54,427 nt of DNA, taken from an uncultured Cryomorphaceae bacterium. GTDB taxonomy: Bacteria; Bacteroidota; Bacteroidia; Flavobacteriales_G; Salibacteraceae. The stretch is from assembly GCA_913056155.1 (NCBI GenBank), contig CAJXMT010000002.1, positions 1 to 54,427 of the forward strand, written 5' to 3'. The translations under genes were made by a program, and so were the position numbers. Shown in pieces: positions 26,464-34,764 of the stretch (the stretch's first letter is position 1; every line of letters begins with the position of its first letter). The notes beneath the pieces were generated by a model. That model did no database searches and was not told the origin of the DNA. It saw only the letters and a list, made by a program, of their open reading frames with translations.

Positions 26464-26860
26464 CTGTCTTTTCCTCTAAAGTGTTTTGTAAACGTTTAAG
26501 CAGGGTATTTATTTTTTGCTCGGCGGTTGTAAAATCAACTTGTTTGTGCGCCAAAAATATAACGGCTACATTAATTTGTTTGTTCTTTTTGGTCAGAACT
26601 CTATTTACATCATGCTTATTGACTCGCCATACTTCCCGAATGAGTCGTTTAATGCGGTTTCTGCCCACGGCAGTTTTGATATTTTTTTTGGGCACCACAC
26701 AAAGCAATGCAGCGCCGATGGCTTGATCATGTGAGTTTTCACGAAACAGGAGCTTAAACGGATAAGCGGTAAATGCCGTGTTTTGGGAAAACAACTCCGC
26801 AATTTCTTTTTTTGAGCTCAGTCGCTCATTTTTAGCTAAAGAGTGTATTTCCGGCTTCAT
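26441..26860 (-). CDS. rnpA: Ribonuclease P protein component
   Basis: A 139-residue basic protein, the protein subunit of RNase P, which matures tRNA 5' ends together with the catalytic RNA. It has the family start (LAKNERLSSKKEIAELF) and the RNR motif AVGRNRIKRLIRE. The C-terminus is longer than usual and acidic (NTLEEKTDDEKNKN). The start at 26860 is preferred because the residues upstream in the track have no family match. The usual rpmH gene is not upstream; hemD and its terminator are. A one-mismatch copy of the dispersed motif (26591-26600) is read as V-L-T. The gene overlaps the S41 peptidase start by 23 bases. Confidence 0.92.
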   Translation of the reverse strand: MKPEIHSLAKNERLSSKKEIAELFSQNTAFTAYPFKLLFRENSHDQAIGAALLCVVPKKNIKTAVGRNRIKRLIREVWRVNKHDVNRVLTKKNKQINVAVIFLAHKQVDFTTAEQKINTLLKRLQNTLEEKTDDEKNKN

Positions 26861-26878
26861 TTTGAACCTCCAACTAAA

Positions 26879-26907
26879 CAAAAAAAGGCGAACCGTTAAG
26901 CTCGCCT
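26879..26907 (-). terminator. Intrinsic terminator after hemD
   Basis: On the minus strand AGGCGA and TCGCCT pair around a ten-base loop and are followed by seven T. It lies about 70 bases after the hemD stop and 19 bases before the rnpA start, so it could also act in the rnpA leader. Confidence 0.8.
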
Positions 26908-26977
26908 CTAAGGTTTTGGACTAAATGCGTTGTAAACCGCTTCAAACTTGCACATTTAAAAGCAATCATTAAGATTT

Positions 26978-27730
26978 TCATCTTTTGCGTTTATTGGCTT
27001 CTTTAATATAATATTCAATAGCCATTGTCATAGATGGGGCATTTTTAGTCGGAGCTTCTACATCTACGCGCAATCCCTTTTCTTTTACGGCCTTTGTTGT
27101 AGTGGGTCCGAATACTGCAATTTTAGTGGTATCTTGCTTAAAATGCGGAAAATTTTTGAATAGGGACTCTATGCCTGCCGGGCTAAAAAACACAAGCATA
27201 TCGTATTTTACATCCTCCAAATCACTCAAATCAGAACAAACGGTTTTGTAGAAAACAGCTTTGTTGAAAAGGTAATTTTCCTTTTCTAAAATCTCGGGAA
27301 TTTCTTTTTTCAAAATGTCAGAGCACGGGAGTAAAAACTTCTCGTTTCTGTGCTTTTTCATCACCTTTATTAAATCGGCAAAGCGCTGTTTACCGTGAAA
27401 AATTTTGCGTTTGCGGTAAATGACATACTTTTGAAGGTAATATGCTGTTGACTCTGAAATACAAAAATATTTCATGTTTTCAGGCACGTTTACCCTCATT
27501 TCCTCAGCCATTCTAAAAAAGTGATCCACAGCATTACGGCTGGTAAAAATAACCGCTGTATGCTCGAGTATGCCTACTTTTTGTTTTCTAAACTCTTGCG
27601 CAGGCACACCTTCTACGTGAATAAAAGACCTAAAATCAATTTTGAGTTTATACTTTTCAGCTAAATCAAAGTAGGGGGAACGTTCACTTTCCGGTTTGGG
27701 TTGAGAGACAAGTATGGTTTTTACTTTCAA
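26978..27730 (-). CDS. hemD: Uroporphyrinogen-III synthase
   Basis: A 250-residue enzyme that closes hydroxymethylbilane to uroporphyrinogen III, the branch point of tetrapyrroles. It has the two-domain HemD pattern: TAVIFTSRNAVDHFF in the first half and the conserved YDMLVFFSPAGIESLF and IAVFGPTTTKAVKEKG segments in the second. Translation starts at a TTG, and it has a strong Shine-Dalgarno sequence, rare in this window; no nearby in-frame ATG fits. It follows the DUF4271 gene on the same strand, a pairing conserved in Bacteroidota. Other haem genes are not in the window. Confidence 0.9.
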   Translation of the reverse strand: MKVKTILVSQPKPESERSPYFDLAEKYKLKIDFRSFIHVEGVPAQEFRKQKVGILEHTAVIFTSRNAVDHFFRMAEEMRVNVPENMKYFCISESTAYYLQKYVIYRKRKIFHGKQRFADLIKVMKKHRNEKFLLPCSDILKKEIPEILEKENYLFNKAVFYKTVCSDLSDLEDVKYDMLVFFSPAGIESLFKNFPHFKQDTTKIAVFGPTTTKAVKEKGLRVDVEAPTKNAPSMTMAIEYYIKEANKRKR

Positions 27731-27733
27731 AAG

Positions 27734-27741
27734 ACCTCCTT
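27734..27741 (-). promoter_or_regulatory. Strong Shine-Dalgarno (AAGGAGGT) before the TTG start of hemD
   Basis: On the minus strand AAGGAGGT is followed by CTT and then TTG. It fixes the start at a non-ATG codon. Most genes here show no such site. Confidence 0.75.
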
Positions 27742-27795
27742 TTTTTTTGTGATAATTGGTTTGTGATTCCTTTTCGTTTTTCTGGTTTTACCCGG

Positions 27796-28599
27796 TTATT
27801 CCATTAACTTTAAAATGAGGAGTAACCAAGGTAGAATTTCCAAGCTGCAAAGGTACAAAATATTATAACCCGGTGAAAACCTGTAGTGAAATGTGTATCG
27901 ATAAAATGTTTTGAACAGCTGCATAACGAATAGTGCTGCTGTAATGATACAGCCGGCTGCAAAGGCGTGTTCAAAATTGAGAATGCCGGAGTAGGCAGAA
28001 AAAACGGAAAAAGGCAGTAATAGAATACCGGCGCTGATTAAAAGCCCGAAATAATAGTTTAAAAAGTCGCCTGAAACAGATTTGAGATCGAACAAAGCAG
28101 CCAAAACTTCATATAAAAGCAGTTTCAAAAAAGCCAATAAAACGGCAACGATGGTGAGCAATAAAAACAATCCAAAATTGGCAAAATCATTGAATTCGGG
28201 CTGCAAATAATAATCAACTCCCAAAAAGGAAAATAACCCCACCCCTGCTGCCGCTATAGCTGTTAAAAACCGACCCGATCCTTGATTTAAAATAAAGTCA
28301 CCATCTGTAAAATCAGAGGAAGCACCCGTGAAAAACTCCCTAATACCGGCAAAAGTTTTACTGCCGTAATAACGGGTGGTTAAACCGGCAACAATAAGGA
28401 TGACCAGTAACACAGGCACTAACCAATCGCCCGGCTCATACCGTGGATTGGGTGTGAAAACCGGCGGCTCGGTCGCGGCTGAGTTGTTGAGTTGTCTTTG
28501 GGTTAATAATATAACAGACTCGATAAATGCAATCGAATCGGTATAATCGGTATCCGCTGAGTCACGCAACATCAATTGTATTTTTAAATCTGCAGGCAC
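27796..28599 (-). CDS. DUF4271 membrane protein
   Basis: A 267-residue protein (from GTG 28599) with a short N-terminal soluble part and about six transmembrane helices between residues 65 and 265. The segment around FTGASSDFTDGDFILNQGSGRF and the helix GLFLLLTIVAVLLAF fit the DUF4271 family, which in Bacteroidota lies directly upstream of hemD, as here. Function unknown; a role tied to tetrapyrrole supply is only suggested by position. The GTG falls where the promoter would place the transcript start, so ATG 28572 (MLRDSADTDY), giving a 27-base leader, is a serious alternative start. Confidence 0.82.
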   Translation of the reverse strand: MPADLKIQLMLRDSADTDYTDSIAFIESVILLTQRQLNNSAATEPPVFTPNPRYEPGDWLVPVLLVILIVAGLTTRYYGSKTFAGIREFFTGASSDFTDGDFILNQGSGRFLTAIAAAGVGLFSFLGVDYYLQPEFNDFANFGLFLLLTIVAVLLAFLKLLLYEVLAALFDLKSVSGDFLNYYFGLLISAGILLLPFSVFSAYSGILNFEHAFAAGCIITAALFVMQLFKTFYRYTFHYRFSPGYNILYLCSLEILPWLLLILKLME

Positions 28600-28603
28600 C
28601 GTG

Positions 28604-28611
28604 CAAAAGTA
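28604..28611 (-). promoter_or_regulatory. -7 promoter element (TACTTTTG, reverse strand) for DUF4271-hemD
   Basis: Exact TAnnTTTG on the minus strand. Together with the + strand element at 28654 it forms a divergent promoter pair within about 60 bases. Confidence 0.6.
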
Positions 28612-28653
28612 CTTTCTATTTTAGAACTATAGGCCGGCTGTATTTTAAACCTG

Positions 28654-28661
28654 TACTTTTG
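28654..28661 (+). promoter_or_regulatory. -7 promoter element (TACTTTTG) for the DMT transporter
   Basis: Exact TAnnTTTG, eight bases before the ATG at 28670, leaving a leader of only a few bases. Confidence 0.6.
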
Positions 28662-28669
28662 CGCGCTCT

Positions 28670-29518
28670 ATGCGAAAGGGTATTCAATTTATGTTGATTT
28701 CTTCATTCAGCTTCAGCTTGATGCAATTGTGCGTCAAAATGTTGAGTCATTTACCCGTGGTGGAGCTCGTCTTTTTTCGCAGTTTGGTGAGTTTGGTTTT
28801 GAGCTTGGTAATTTTGCAAAGAGCTCGCGTAAATCCGTTTGGCAATAACAAACGCTACCTGATTTTACGCGGCATTTTTGGTGTTGCGGCATTATCGCTA
28901 TTTTTCTTTACCTTACAAGCATTGCCTATAGCTACAGCAGTGTTGATCCAGTATCTTTCCCCCATGTTTACCGCACTTTTTGCCATTTGGATTTTGAAGG
29001 AACCCATGAAGCCGGTTCAGTGGCTGTTTTTTGCACTGGCCTTTGCAGGCATTATGGTGATTAAGGGTTTTGATGATGATGTTGAACTCATTTATTTGAT
29101 TGCGGGAATTTTGTCTTCCGTGTTTGCCGGCTTGGCTTATAACATGATTCGAAAAGTAAAAAACACAGATCATCCCGTTGTGGTGGTGTTTTATTTCCCT
29201 TTAATTGCCACACCGATTATGGGAATTGCCACCGCATTTAATTGGGTTATGCCGCAACTTACAGATTGGTTGCTGATTTTAGCCATGGGAGTATTCACGC
29301 AAATAGCGCAAGTGTACATGACAAAAGCCTGGCAGGGAAATGAAGCCAATCAAATTGCCGGTTTAAAATACGTGGGGGTGTTTTTTGCCCTGTTTTGGGA
29401 TTTCACCTTGTTCGGTATCAGTCACGGTTGGGCTACATTCATAGGTATAGCACTCGTAATATCGGGTGTGGTGTTTAATTTACTCGTGAAAAATAAAAAA
29501 CAGGTCTCAAGTTCGTAA
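28670..29518 (+). CDS. DMT-superfamily (EamA) transporter
   Basis: A 282-residue membrane protein with ten predicted helices arranged as two EamA repeats (about 5-135 and 145-275). Landmarks are VVELVFFRSLVSLVL in helix 2, the AVLIQYLSPMFTALFA stretch closing repeat one, and YVGVFFALFWDF before the last helices. The family exports or imports small metabolites such as amino acids, nucleosides or drugs; the substrate cannot be inferred. It stands alone between a divergent promoter and the convergent dehydrogenase gene, four bases away, so there is no room for a conventional terminator. Confidence 0.88.
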   Translation: MRKGIQFMLISSFSFSLMQLCVKMLSHLPVVELVFFRSLVSLVLSLVILQRARVNPFGNNKRYLILRGIFGVAALSLFFFTLQALPIATAVLIQYLSPMFTALFAIWILKEPMKPVQWLFFALAFAGIMVIKGFDDDVELIYLIAGILSSVFAGLAYNMIRKVKNTDHPVVVVFYFPLIATPIMGIATAFNWVMPQLTDWLLILAMGVFTQIAQVYMTKAWQGNEANQIAGLKYVGVFFALFWDFTLFGISHGWATFIGIALVISGVVFNLLVKNKKQVSSS

Positions 29519-29522
29519 ATGT

Positions 29523-31613
29523 TCAATAATCCATTAACGATTGCAAGCGCGCTTCTACTTTTTGCGGGTTGGGCAACATGGCGGTTTCTAAAGTGCTGTT
29601 GAGCGGAATGGCCGGTAAATTTTCTGATCCGATGACTTCCACAGCCGCGTCTAAAAATTCAAAACAGTTTTTTTGTATCAATCCCGCCATTGCTTGAGCG
29701 AATGTATTTTTTTCAGGCTCTTCAGTCACAACCAATACTTTGCCGTGCTTTTGAACCGTTTCAAATACCAAGCTTTCATCGAGTGGAACCAAAGAGCGTA
29801 AATCTATAATTTCTATTTTTCCCGGGAATTTTTTTGCTGCTTCCGCCGCCCAATAAACGCCCATACCGTAGGTGATGATACAAGCACTTTCCCCCTTTTC
29901 TACAGCGTCTTTTTCGGCGGTACTCACCACTCGTCCTTTTCCAAACGGAATCACATAATCCTCAGAGGGTTCAATGGTTTTGGCGGCTTCAGTTCCTTTG
30001 ATTTTACTCCAGTACAATCCTTTGTGCTCCAGCATCACTACCGGGTTGGGATCGTAAAATGCCGCTTTCATTAAACCTTTTAAATCGGCACCGGTAGCGG
30101 GATATGCAATTTTAATTCCCCTTATATTGGTCAGAACCGACTCCACCGATGAGGAATGATAAGGACCGCCCGAGCCGTAAGCCCCTATGGGTACGCGAAT
30201 CACCGCTGATGCCGGCCATTTGCCGTTGGATAAATAATAAGAGCGACTTACTTCCGTAAAAAGTTGATTGAGCCCGGGCCAAATATAATCGGCGAATTGA
30301 ACTTCAACAATGGGTTTGCATCCCACAGCGGCCATTCCAACTGTACTGCCTATGATAAAAGCTTCTTGAATGGGCGTGTTGAATACGCGATCGCCGCCAA
30401 AATCTTTGGCTAAAGTAGCGGCTTCTCTAAATACACCGCCCAAGCGACCGCCCACATCTTGGCCGTAAAGCAGTGCCTCGGGGTGTGCGGATAGGATTTC
30501 CCGTACTGCAAACAATGCAGAATCTACCATAACGGTAGCTTCTTTTCCCTCGGGTGCGCGTTCACCTTGCTCTTCGGTGATGGGTGTGGGAGCAAAATCG
30601 TGGTCAAACAAATCTTCGGGTTTGGGATCCTCGGCTTGTTTGGCACGTTCAAAATCTGCGTGAACGGCTTTCCCGGCTTCCTGTTTTAATGTGTCCAGCT
30701 CCTTTACTGAGATTCCCTTGTTCACGAGCATTTGCTTAAACTTGGGCAGCGGATCGCGCTTTTCGTGCTCTTCCAAATCATCGCGGTACCACTCTTTGCG
30801 CACTCCCGAGGTGTGATGACCCAACAGCGGCACTTTCGCGTGAACCAGCACCGGACGGCGATCGGTTCTGATTATGGAAATAACCTTTTGCAGTTTTTCA
30901 TAAGATTCAAAAAAGTCATTGCCCTCAATGGTGACCACTTCAATACCTTTAAAACCGCGGGCAAATTCCGCTGCGTTTTGTGCGCGCGTCTCGGCGGCGT
31001 TGGCTGAAATATCCCACTCATTATCTTGCACAAAATACATTATGGGGAATTGCTTGAGTGCCGCCATTTGAAGCGCTTCAGATACTTCACCCTCTGTCAT
31101 GGCGGCATCACCTATGGAGCATACCACAACGGGTTTTTCATCACCGTAATTTTTGGCGAGATTTTGTTGTTCTAAATACTGTACGCCCATGGCCACACCT
31201 GTTGTAGGGATGGCTTGCATACCGGTAGCACTTGATTGATGCGGTATTTTGGGTTTGTTGTCATCTTTTAATGAGGGGTGCGAGTAGTAGGTGCGCCCTC
31301 CCGAAAAAGGGTCTTCGCGTTTGGCCAGCAATTGCAACATGCAATCATAAGGGGTCATTCCAATTCCCAAAAGAATACTGTCGTCACGGTAGTAAGGCGC
31401 TACCCAATCTTGGGGTTTTAATTGCATGCCCAAGGCAAGTTGAACGGCTTCATGACCGCGTGAGCAGGCGTGTACATATTTTGCGGTGAGTTGTTTTTCT
31501 TCTTCAAATAGGTCGCTCATTGACCGGGCTTGGTTCATCAATTCCCAAGCTTTAAGAAGTGTTTTTTTATCGGTTACCGAATTTGCCGCAGCTGTATTAT
31601 TTGATTTACTCAT
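29523..31613 (-). CDS. Thiamine-dependent 2-oxoacid dehydrogenase E1, fused alpha and beta subunits
   Basis: A 696-residue fusion. The alpha part (about 15-350) has the thiamine diphosphate site: SIGDAAMTEGEVSEALQMA followed by VQDNEWDIS, a variant of the usual GDG...NN. The beta part (about 370-690) has LYGQDVGGRLGGVFREA, GCKPIVEVQFADYI and the C-terminal transketolase-type domain with VVTEEPEKNTFA. It decarboxylates a 2-oxoacid and passes the acyl group to lipoyl-E2; branched-chain 2-oxoacids are the likeliest substrate, as in Bacteroidota fusions of this type. No E2 or E3 gene is adjacent. The ATG at 31613 is chosen because the longer start lies across a near-match promoter element (TACTTTTA). 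Confidence 0.88.
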   Translation of the reverse strand: MSKSNNTAAANSVTDKKTLLKAWELMNQARSMSDLFEEEKQLTAKYVHACSRGHEAVQLALGMQLKPQDWVAPYYRDDSILLGIGMTPYDCMLQLLAKREDPFSGGRTYYSHPSLKDDNKPKIPHQSSATGMQAIPTTGVAMGVQYLEQQNLAKNYGDEKPVVVCSIGDAAMTEGEVSEALQMAALKQFPIMYFVQDNEWDISANAAETRAQNAAEFARGFKGIEVVTIEGNDFFESYEKLQKVISIIRTDRRPVLVHAKVPLLGHHTSGVRKEWYRDDLEEHEKRDPLPKFKQMLVNKGISVKELDTLKQEAGKAVHADFERAKQAEDPKPEDLFDHDFAPTPITEEQGERAPEGKEATVMVDSALFAVREILSAHPEALLYGQDVGGRLGGVFREAATLAKDFGGDRVFNTPIQEAFIIGSTVGMAAVGCKPIVEVQFADYIWPGLNQLFTEVSRSYYLSNGKWPASAVIRVPIGAYGSGGPYHSSSVESVLTNIRGIKIAYPATGADLKGLMKAAFYDPNPVVMLEHKGLYWSKIKGTEAAKTIEPSEDYVIPFGKGRVVSTAEKDAVEKGESACIITYGMGVYWAAEAAKKFPGKIEIIDLRSLVPLDESLVFETVQKHGKVLVVTEEPEKNTFAQAMAGLIQKNCFEFLDAAVEVIGSENLPAIPLNSTLETAMLPNPQKVEARLQSLMDY
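30129..30138 (+). repeat. Dispersed motif copy 9
   Basis: Exact core in the oxoacid dehydrogenase gene, read V-L-T. Confidence 0.9.
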
Positions 31614-31809
31614 GGTTTGCTGTTCAGTTTTGAAAGCGTAAAAGTACTTCATATAGTTATACTACTGAAACATGTTGTAAAATCAATATTTTATTTGGAC
31701 AAAAGGCCAAAACAACTTCTTAAAAACACTACGTAATAGGATAAAGCCCACTAAAATTTTGCGACACCCGTACCGGGTAAACGTATTTATGGTGTGTTTA
31801 GCCGGGAGT

Positions 31810-32583
31810 TTATTTCCTGAGTCTTTCGATTTCAAGGCAAATTTCCACAAACATTTCCACGCTGAGTTGTTCGGGGCGTTGAGATAAATAGTCGTGTTGA
31901 AAGCCGGGAGGTAAAATGGGTTTTAATGAATTGCGCAGGGTTTTGCGGCGCATATTAAAGCCTTGTTTCACCACTTGCCTAAAGAGTTTGTAGCTGCAGG
32001 GGAATTCGGTTTCGGGCTTGCGAATCATGCGTATAACGCCCGATTTAACTTTGGGGGGCGGGGAAAAAACTTCGGGCGGTACGGTAAAAAGATACGCTAT
32101 ATCGTAGTGAGCTTGTGCAAGTACTGAAATGACACCGTACGTTTTGCTACCCGGTTCCGCGGCAATGCGTTGCGCCAATTCGCGCTGGAACATGCCCGTA
32201 AGTTCGGGAATCATGTGTTTGAATTCCAGGGCTCTGAATATAATTTGGGAAGATATGTGGTACGGGTAATTGCCAATGACGGCAATTTGTTGATGCTCAA
32301 AGAAGGTGTCGAGTGGGAATTTTAAAAAGTCGCCCTCAACAAGTTTGTTTTTGAGTTCGGGAAAGTGAATTTTAAGGTAGGGAATAGAATCTCGATCTAT
32401 TTCAATGGCAAACAGGTCGATGTTTTTTTCAAGCAAATACTTGGTGAGCACTCCAGTTCCCGGTCCTATTTCTAAAACGGTTGTGTAATTATTGAGCGTG
32501 AGGGAATCGGCAATTTTTTGGGCGTAGGCTTCACTTTTTAAAAAATGTTGTCCCAGAAATTTTTTGGGCCTTACCTGTGCCAT
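31810..32583 (-). CDS. rsmA: 16S rRNA dimethyladenosine transferase RsmA (KsgA)
   Basis: A 257-residue methyltransferase that dimethylates two adjacent adenosines in the 3'-terminal helix of 16S rRNA, a late checkpoint of 30S assembly. The start VRPKKFLGQHFL is the family N-terminus, the SAM site is LEIGPGTGVLTKYL, and the catalytic motif is GNYPYHISS. The ORF track adds nine residues upstream that run over the previous gene's stop, so ATG 32583 is used. It follows the DUF4286 gene by one base, a pairing common in Bacteroidota. Confidence 0.95.
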   Translation of the reverse strand: MAQVRPKKFLGQHFLKSEAYAQKIADSLTLNNYTTVLEIGPGTGVLTKYLLEKNIDLFAIEIDRDSIPYLKIHFPELKNKLVEGDFLKFPLDTFFEHQQIAVIGNYPYHISSQIIFRALEFKHMIPELTGMFQRELAQRIAAEPGSKTYGVISVLAQAHYDIAYLFTVPPEVFSPPPKVKSGVIRMIRKPETEFPCSYKLFRQVVKQGFNMRRKTLRNSLKPILPPGFQHDYLSQRPEQLSVEMFVEICLEIERLRK

Positions 32584-32584
32584 T

Positions 32585-32908
32585 TTACAACGCCTTTGAG
32601 TTGTGGTCAATCACCTCAAGCATGGTTCTAAAAGCATTGAACTTGCCCGCATACCGCTCATTGTGATCTTTTTGCAGGGCGGGAGCGTGATTTTTGGCGT
32701 AGTCGTTAAGGGTTTCTTCGTCTTGGCAAACGTATTGTATGTTGTAACTGATGCCGCCCTCTTCGGTTTCAACCATGACTTGGCACATGCGGTATTCCAA
32801 GAATTTGCCGGTAGCCATTACATCGGGGATGTGCTGCTCGGCCATCCATTTTTTCCAGTCTTGAGCAATGGGTTCGTCAACTCTTACGGTTACGCTGTAT
32901 ATAATCAT
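32585..32908 (-). CDS. DUF4286 family protein
   Basis: A 107-residue soluble protein matching DUF4286: MIIYSVTVRVDE start, DWKKWMAEQHIPDVMATGKF in the middle, and YNIQYVCQDEETLNDY then HAPALQKDH near the end. The fold is probably a ferredoxin-like alpha/beta barrel monomer; no catalytic residues are recognisable. It precedes rsmA with a one-base gap, and the two are surely co-transcribed. The region upstream (32909-33036) holds two facing copies of the dispersed motif and no other feature. Confidence 0.88.
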   Translation of the reverse strand: MIIYSVTVRVDEPIAQDWKKWMAEQHIPDVMATGKFLEYRMCQVMVETEEGGISYNIQYVCQDEETLNDYAKNHAPALQKDHNERYAGKFNAFRTMLEVIDHNSKAL

Positions 32909-32924
32909 GGTGTATTGTTTTTTT

Positions 32925-32934
32925 GGTCAGAACC
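32925..32934 (+). repeat. Dispersed motif copy 10
   Basis: TTTTGGTCAGAACC in the gap upstream of DUF4286; faces copy 11. Confidence 0.9.
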
Positions 32935-33010
32935 AAAAGGCGTTTCGGATCAAATAAAAACTTCGGTTTTAAGCAACCTTTTTAAAGTAGCGGCAGGGCT
33001 GAGGAATCAC

Positions 33011-33020
33011 GGTTCTGACC
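33011..33020 (-). repeat. Dispersed motif copy 11
   Basis: GGTTCTGACCGAAATA, 76 bases from copy 10 in opposite orientation. Confidence 0.9.
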
Positions 33021-33036
33021 GAAATAATAATGAAAA

Positions 33037-33192
33037 TCAATAAATCATACCCCAAACGCCGGTGAGTAATAATAGGATAAAAATGATGGCAACCACGGTA
33101 AAAAACATGGCACCGCCGGCGATGGATTCGTCGAACATTTGTGCTGCTAAACCGGGTTTTTTGTTTTCTTCGTTGTGTTGTGCGTCGCTCAT
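33037..33192 (-). CDS. Small single-helix membrane protein (51 aa, below the ORF-track limit)
   Basis: Reading on the minus strand from ATG 33192 to TGA 33037 gives 51 residues: a hydrophilic start (MSDAQHNEENKKPG), then one transmembrane helix (AMFFTVVAIIFILLLLTG) ending VWGMIY. It lies 33 bases after the cytochrome c gene on the same strand, in the run lipoprotein-SCO-cytochrome c. The size and single helix recall small accessory subunits of haem-copper oxidases, but no motif supports that, and no oxidase genes are in the window. Considered real because the frame is clean, the composition is membrane-like and the position is operonic. Confidence 0.65.
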   Translation of the reverse strand: MSDAQHNEENKKPGLAAQMFDESIAGGAMFFTVVAIIFILLLLTGVWGMIY

Positions 33193-33225
33193 GATTTTAT
33201 TTTTTGCAAATATAGGTGTTGCGGC

Positions 33226-33651
33226 TTATTTTACAACGCTGCCGGAGCAATTTTCAAGCTGGTTTTGAATATCGGCTTGGTTGAAGGTGGCTCCCGAGTT
33301 GCCGGGGAAGCTGAATATGTAATTGGCCAGGTTGGCTATTTGAACCTCGGTAAGTTGCGTGTTTCCCAACATACGGCCGTGGTAGGCTTCGCCGTTTACC
33401 ACTATGGGATTTTCCATGCCGTAGTAAATCATGCAAGCCACTTCGTTTTTGTGTGTTTCGAGATAATCGGCTCCCGCAATGGGCGGGTAGCTGTAAAAGC
33501 CCTCGCCGTTTTTACCGTGGCAAGATTCGCAGTGCAGCTCATACAGTATTTGCCCTTTGTCGCGGGGAGATCGGCAACCTCTTACAATGACCAAAGCGAC
33601 CAGTGAAATGCCTAAAAGGCCAATGATGACGGCGCGCAGTGTGAGTTTCAT
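33226..33651 (-). CDS. Membrane-anchored c-type cytochrome
   Basis: A 141-residue protein with an N-terminal hydrophobic anchor (AVIIGLLGISLVALVIV, possibly a lipobox at RGC) and one cytochrome c domain. The haem-binding motif is CESCHG (about residue 42), and the distal methionine is probably in HGRMLGNTQLTE. It transfers electrons at the outer face of the inner membrane or in the periplasm. It overlaps the SCO gene by 4 bases, so the two are translated together. An SCO copper chaperone next to a small cytochrome c suggests a role near cytochrome oxidase biogenesis or electron supply. Confidence 0.9.
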   Translation of the reverse strand: MKLTLRAVIIGLLGISLVALVIVRGCRSPRDKGQILYELHCESCHGKNGEGFYSYPPIAGADYLETHKNEVACMIYYGMENPIVVNGEAYHGRMLGNTQLTEVQIANLANYIFSFPGNSGATFNQADIQNQLENCSGSVVK

Positions 33652-34295
33652 TTTTCTTGGAGCAGGCGTTCCATATCGTTCATGAGTTGATCTACTTCTT
33701 TGGGTTTTACGCCGTCATAATAACCGCGTATATGGTGGTTGCCGTCAATAAGTATAAATTGACCGCTGTGGAGGTAGCCGCCGGGAGCTTTTTCATCGCG
33801 CTGCGCGGGAACCATGTGTTGCTCGGCAGCGTTGTAAATGTTTTTTTTATCGCCGGTGACCAGGTGCCATTTTGATGATGAAATATTCATTTTATCGGCG
33901 TACTTTTTAAGCACGGGAACCGAGTCGTTTCGCGTGTCAATGCTGTGAGAGAGTAGTGCAATACGATCGTTATCCTCAAAACGTTGGTAAATGCGCATCA
34001 TTTGCTTTTTCATATCGGGGCAAATGGTGGGGCACGAGGTAAAAAAGAAATCGGCTACTCTTATTTTTCCTTTAAAATCAGCTGCGGTAACCACTTGGCT
34101 GTCTTGATTTATGAAGGCAAAGTTGTCGAGTTTTCGATACGTGGTGTCTATACTTTCTGTGCCGTCGTCTTCAATAATGAGTTCTGTAAACTCGCCGTAA
34201 TAGGGTATTTCTGCATCAGATGTTTGTTGCGTTTCACTGCTGCATCCCAAAACGGCGACCGTAAAGGCCGCCGCTATTATTGATTGATATTTCAT
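33648..34295 (-). CDS. SCO1/SenC-family copper chaperone lipoprotein
   Basis: A 215-residue thioredoxin-fold lipoprotein (lipobox VLGC). The copper-binding CxxxC motif is in FFFTSCPTICPDM, and the partner histidine is in GGYLHSGQFILID. SCO proteins deliver copper to the CuA site of cytochrome c oxidase or act as thiol reductants. The upstream coiled-coil lipoprotein gene ends seven bases before this start, and the cytochrome c gene overlaps its end by 4 bases. Confidence 0.92.
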   Translation of the reverse strand: MKYQSIIAAAFTVAVLGCSSETQQTSDAEIPYYGEFTELIIEDDGTESIDTTYRKLDNFAFINQDSQVVTAADFKGKIRVADFFFTSCPTICPDMKKQMMRIYQRFEDNDRIALLSHSIDTRNDSVPVLKKYADKMNISSSKWHLVTGDKKNIYNAAEQHMVPAQRDEKAPGGYLHSGQFILIDGNHHIRGYYDGVKPKEVDQLMNDMERLLQEK

Positions 34296-34302
34296 GTATT
34301 TG

Positions 34303-34764
34303 TTATTTAGCCGTTAATGCCGAGTCTGCTTTTTGCAGCGTTTTGTCCATTTTACGACCAACATCTTCCATGAGTTTCTTTTGCTGTTCTAAATATTCCT
34401 GTACTTTATCTTCTTTCATGTCGTCTGCCGGTTTTTTGAAACCTTTCATCCAGTCCATCATGCCGTTGCCGGCCTTTTCTACTTCAGCTTGAAGTTCTTC
34501 CAATTCGGCGATGAGCTCTTCATCGGGTTCTTCTTCATTTTGAATGGAGTCGATGGTCATTTGTAATTCTTCTTCTGCTTGGTGCAAATCGTCCATTTTG
34601 GGCATGTACTCGTCATGAACGGCCATCACTTCTTTCATGAGGCTGTTTTTTGCCTCTTTTTGTTCGGTTTTGTCGGCTTTTGTTTGCGCTTCTTTTTGAC
34701 TGTTGCCGTTGTTACAGGCGTAAAGAGTCAGGGCGGCAATTGCCGCGATCATTGCTTTTTTCAT
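34303..34764 (-). CDS. Helical coiled-coil lipoprotein of unknown function
   Basis: A 153-residue lipoprotein (MKKAMIAAIAALTLYAC lipobox) that after cleavage is almost entirely charged helix: heptad-like runs such as HQAEEELQMTIDSIQNEEEPD and ELIAELEELQAEVEKAG. A central MMDWMKGFKKPADD segment is repeated in many Bacteroidota lipoproteins of this kind that sit beside SCO genes. No catalytic or binding motif. It overlaps the M20 peptidase gene end by 4 bases and leads into the SCO-cytochrome c unit. Confidence 0.8.
   Translation of the reverse strand: MKKAMIAAIAALTLYACNNGNSQKEAQTKADKTEQKEAKNSLMKEVMAVHDEYMPKMDDLHQAEEELQMTIDSIQNEEEPDEELIAELEELQAEVEKAGNGMMDWMKGFKKPADDMKEDKVQEYLEQQKKLMEDVGRKMDKTLQKADSALTAK

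Noticed and set aside
32603-33606. Plus-strand ORFs opposite DUF4286 and cytochrome c
   Set aside because: Antisense shadows of well-supported genes.
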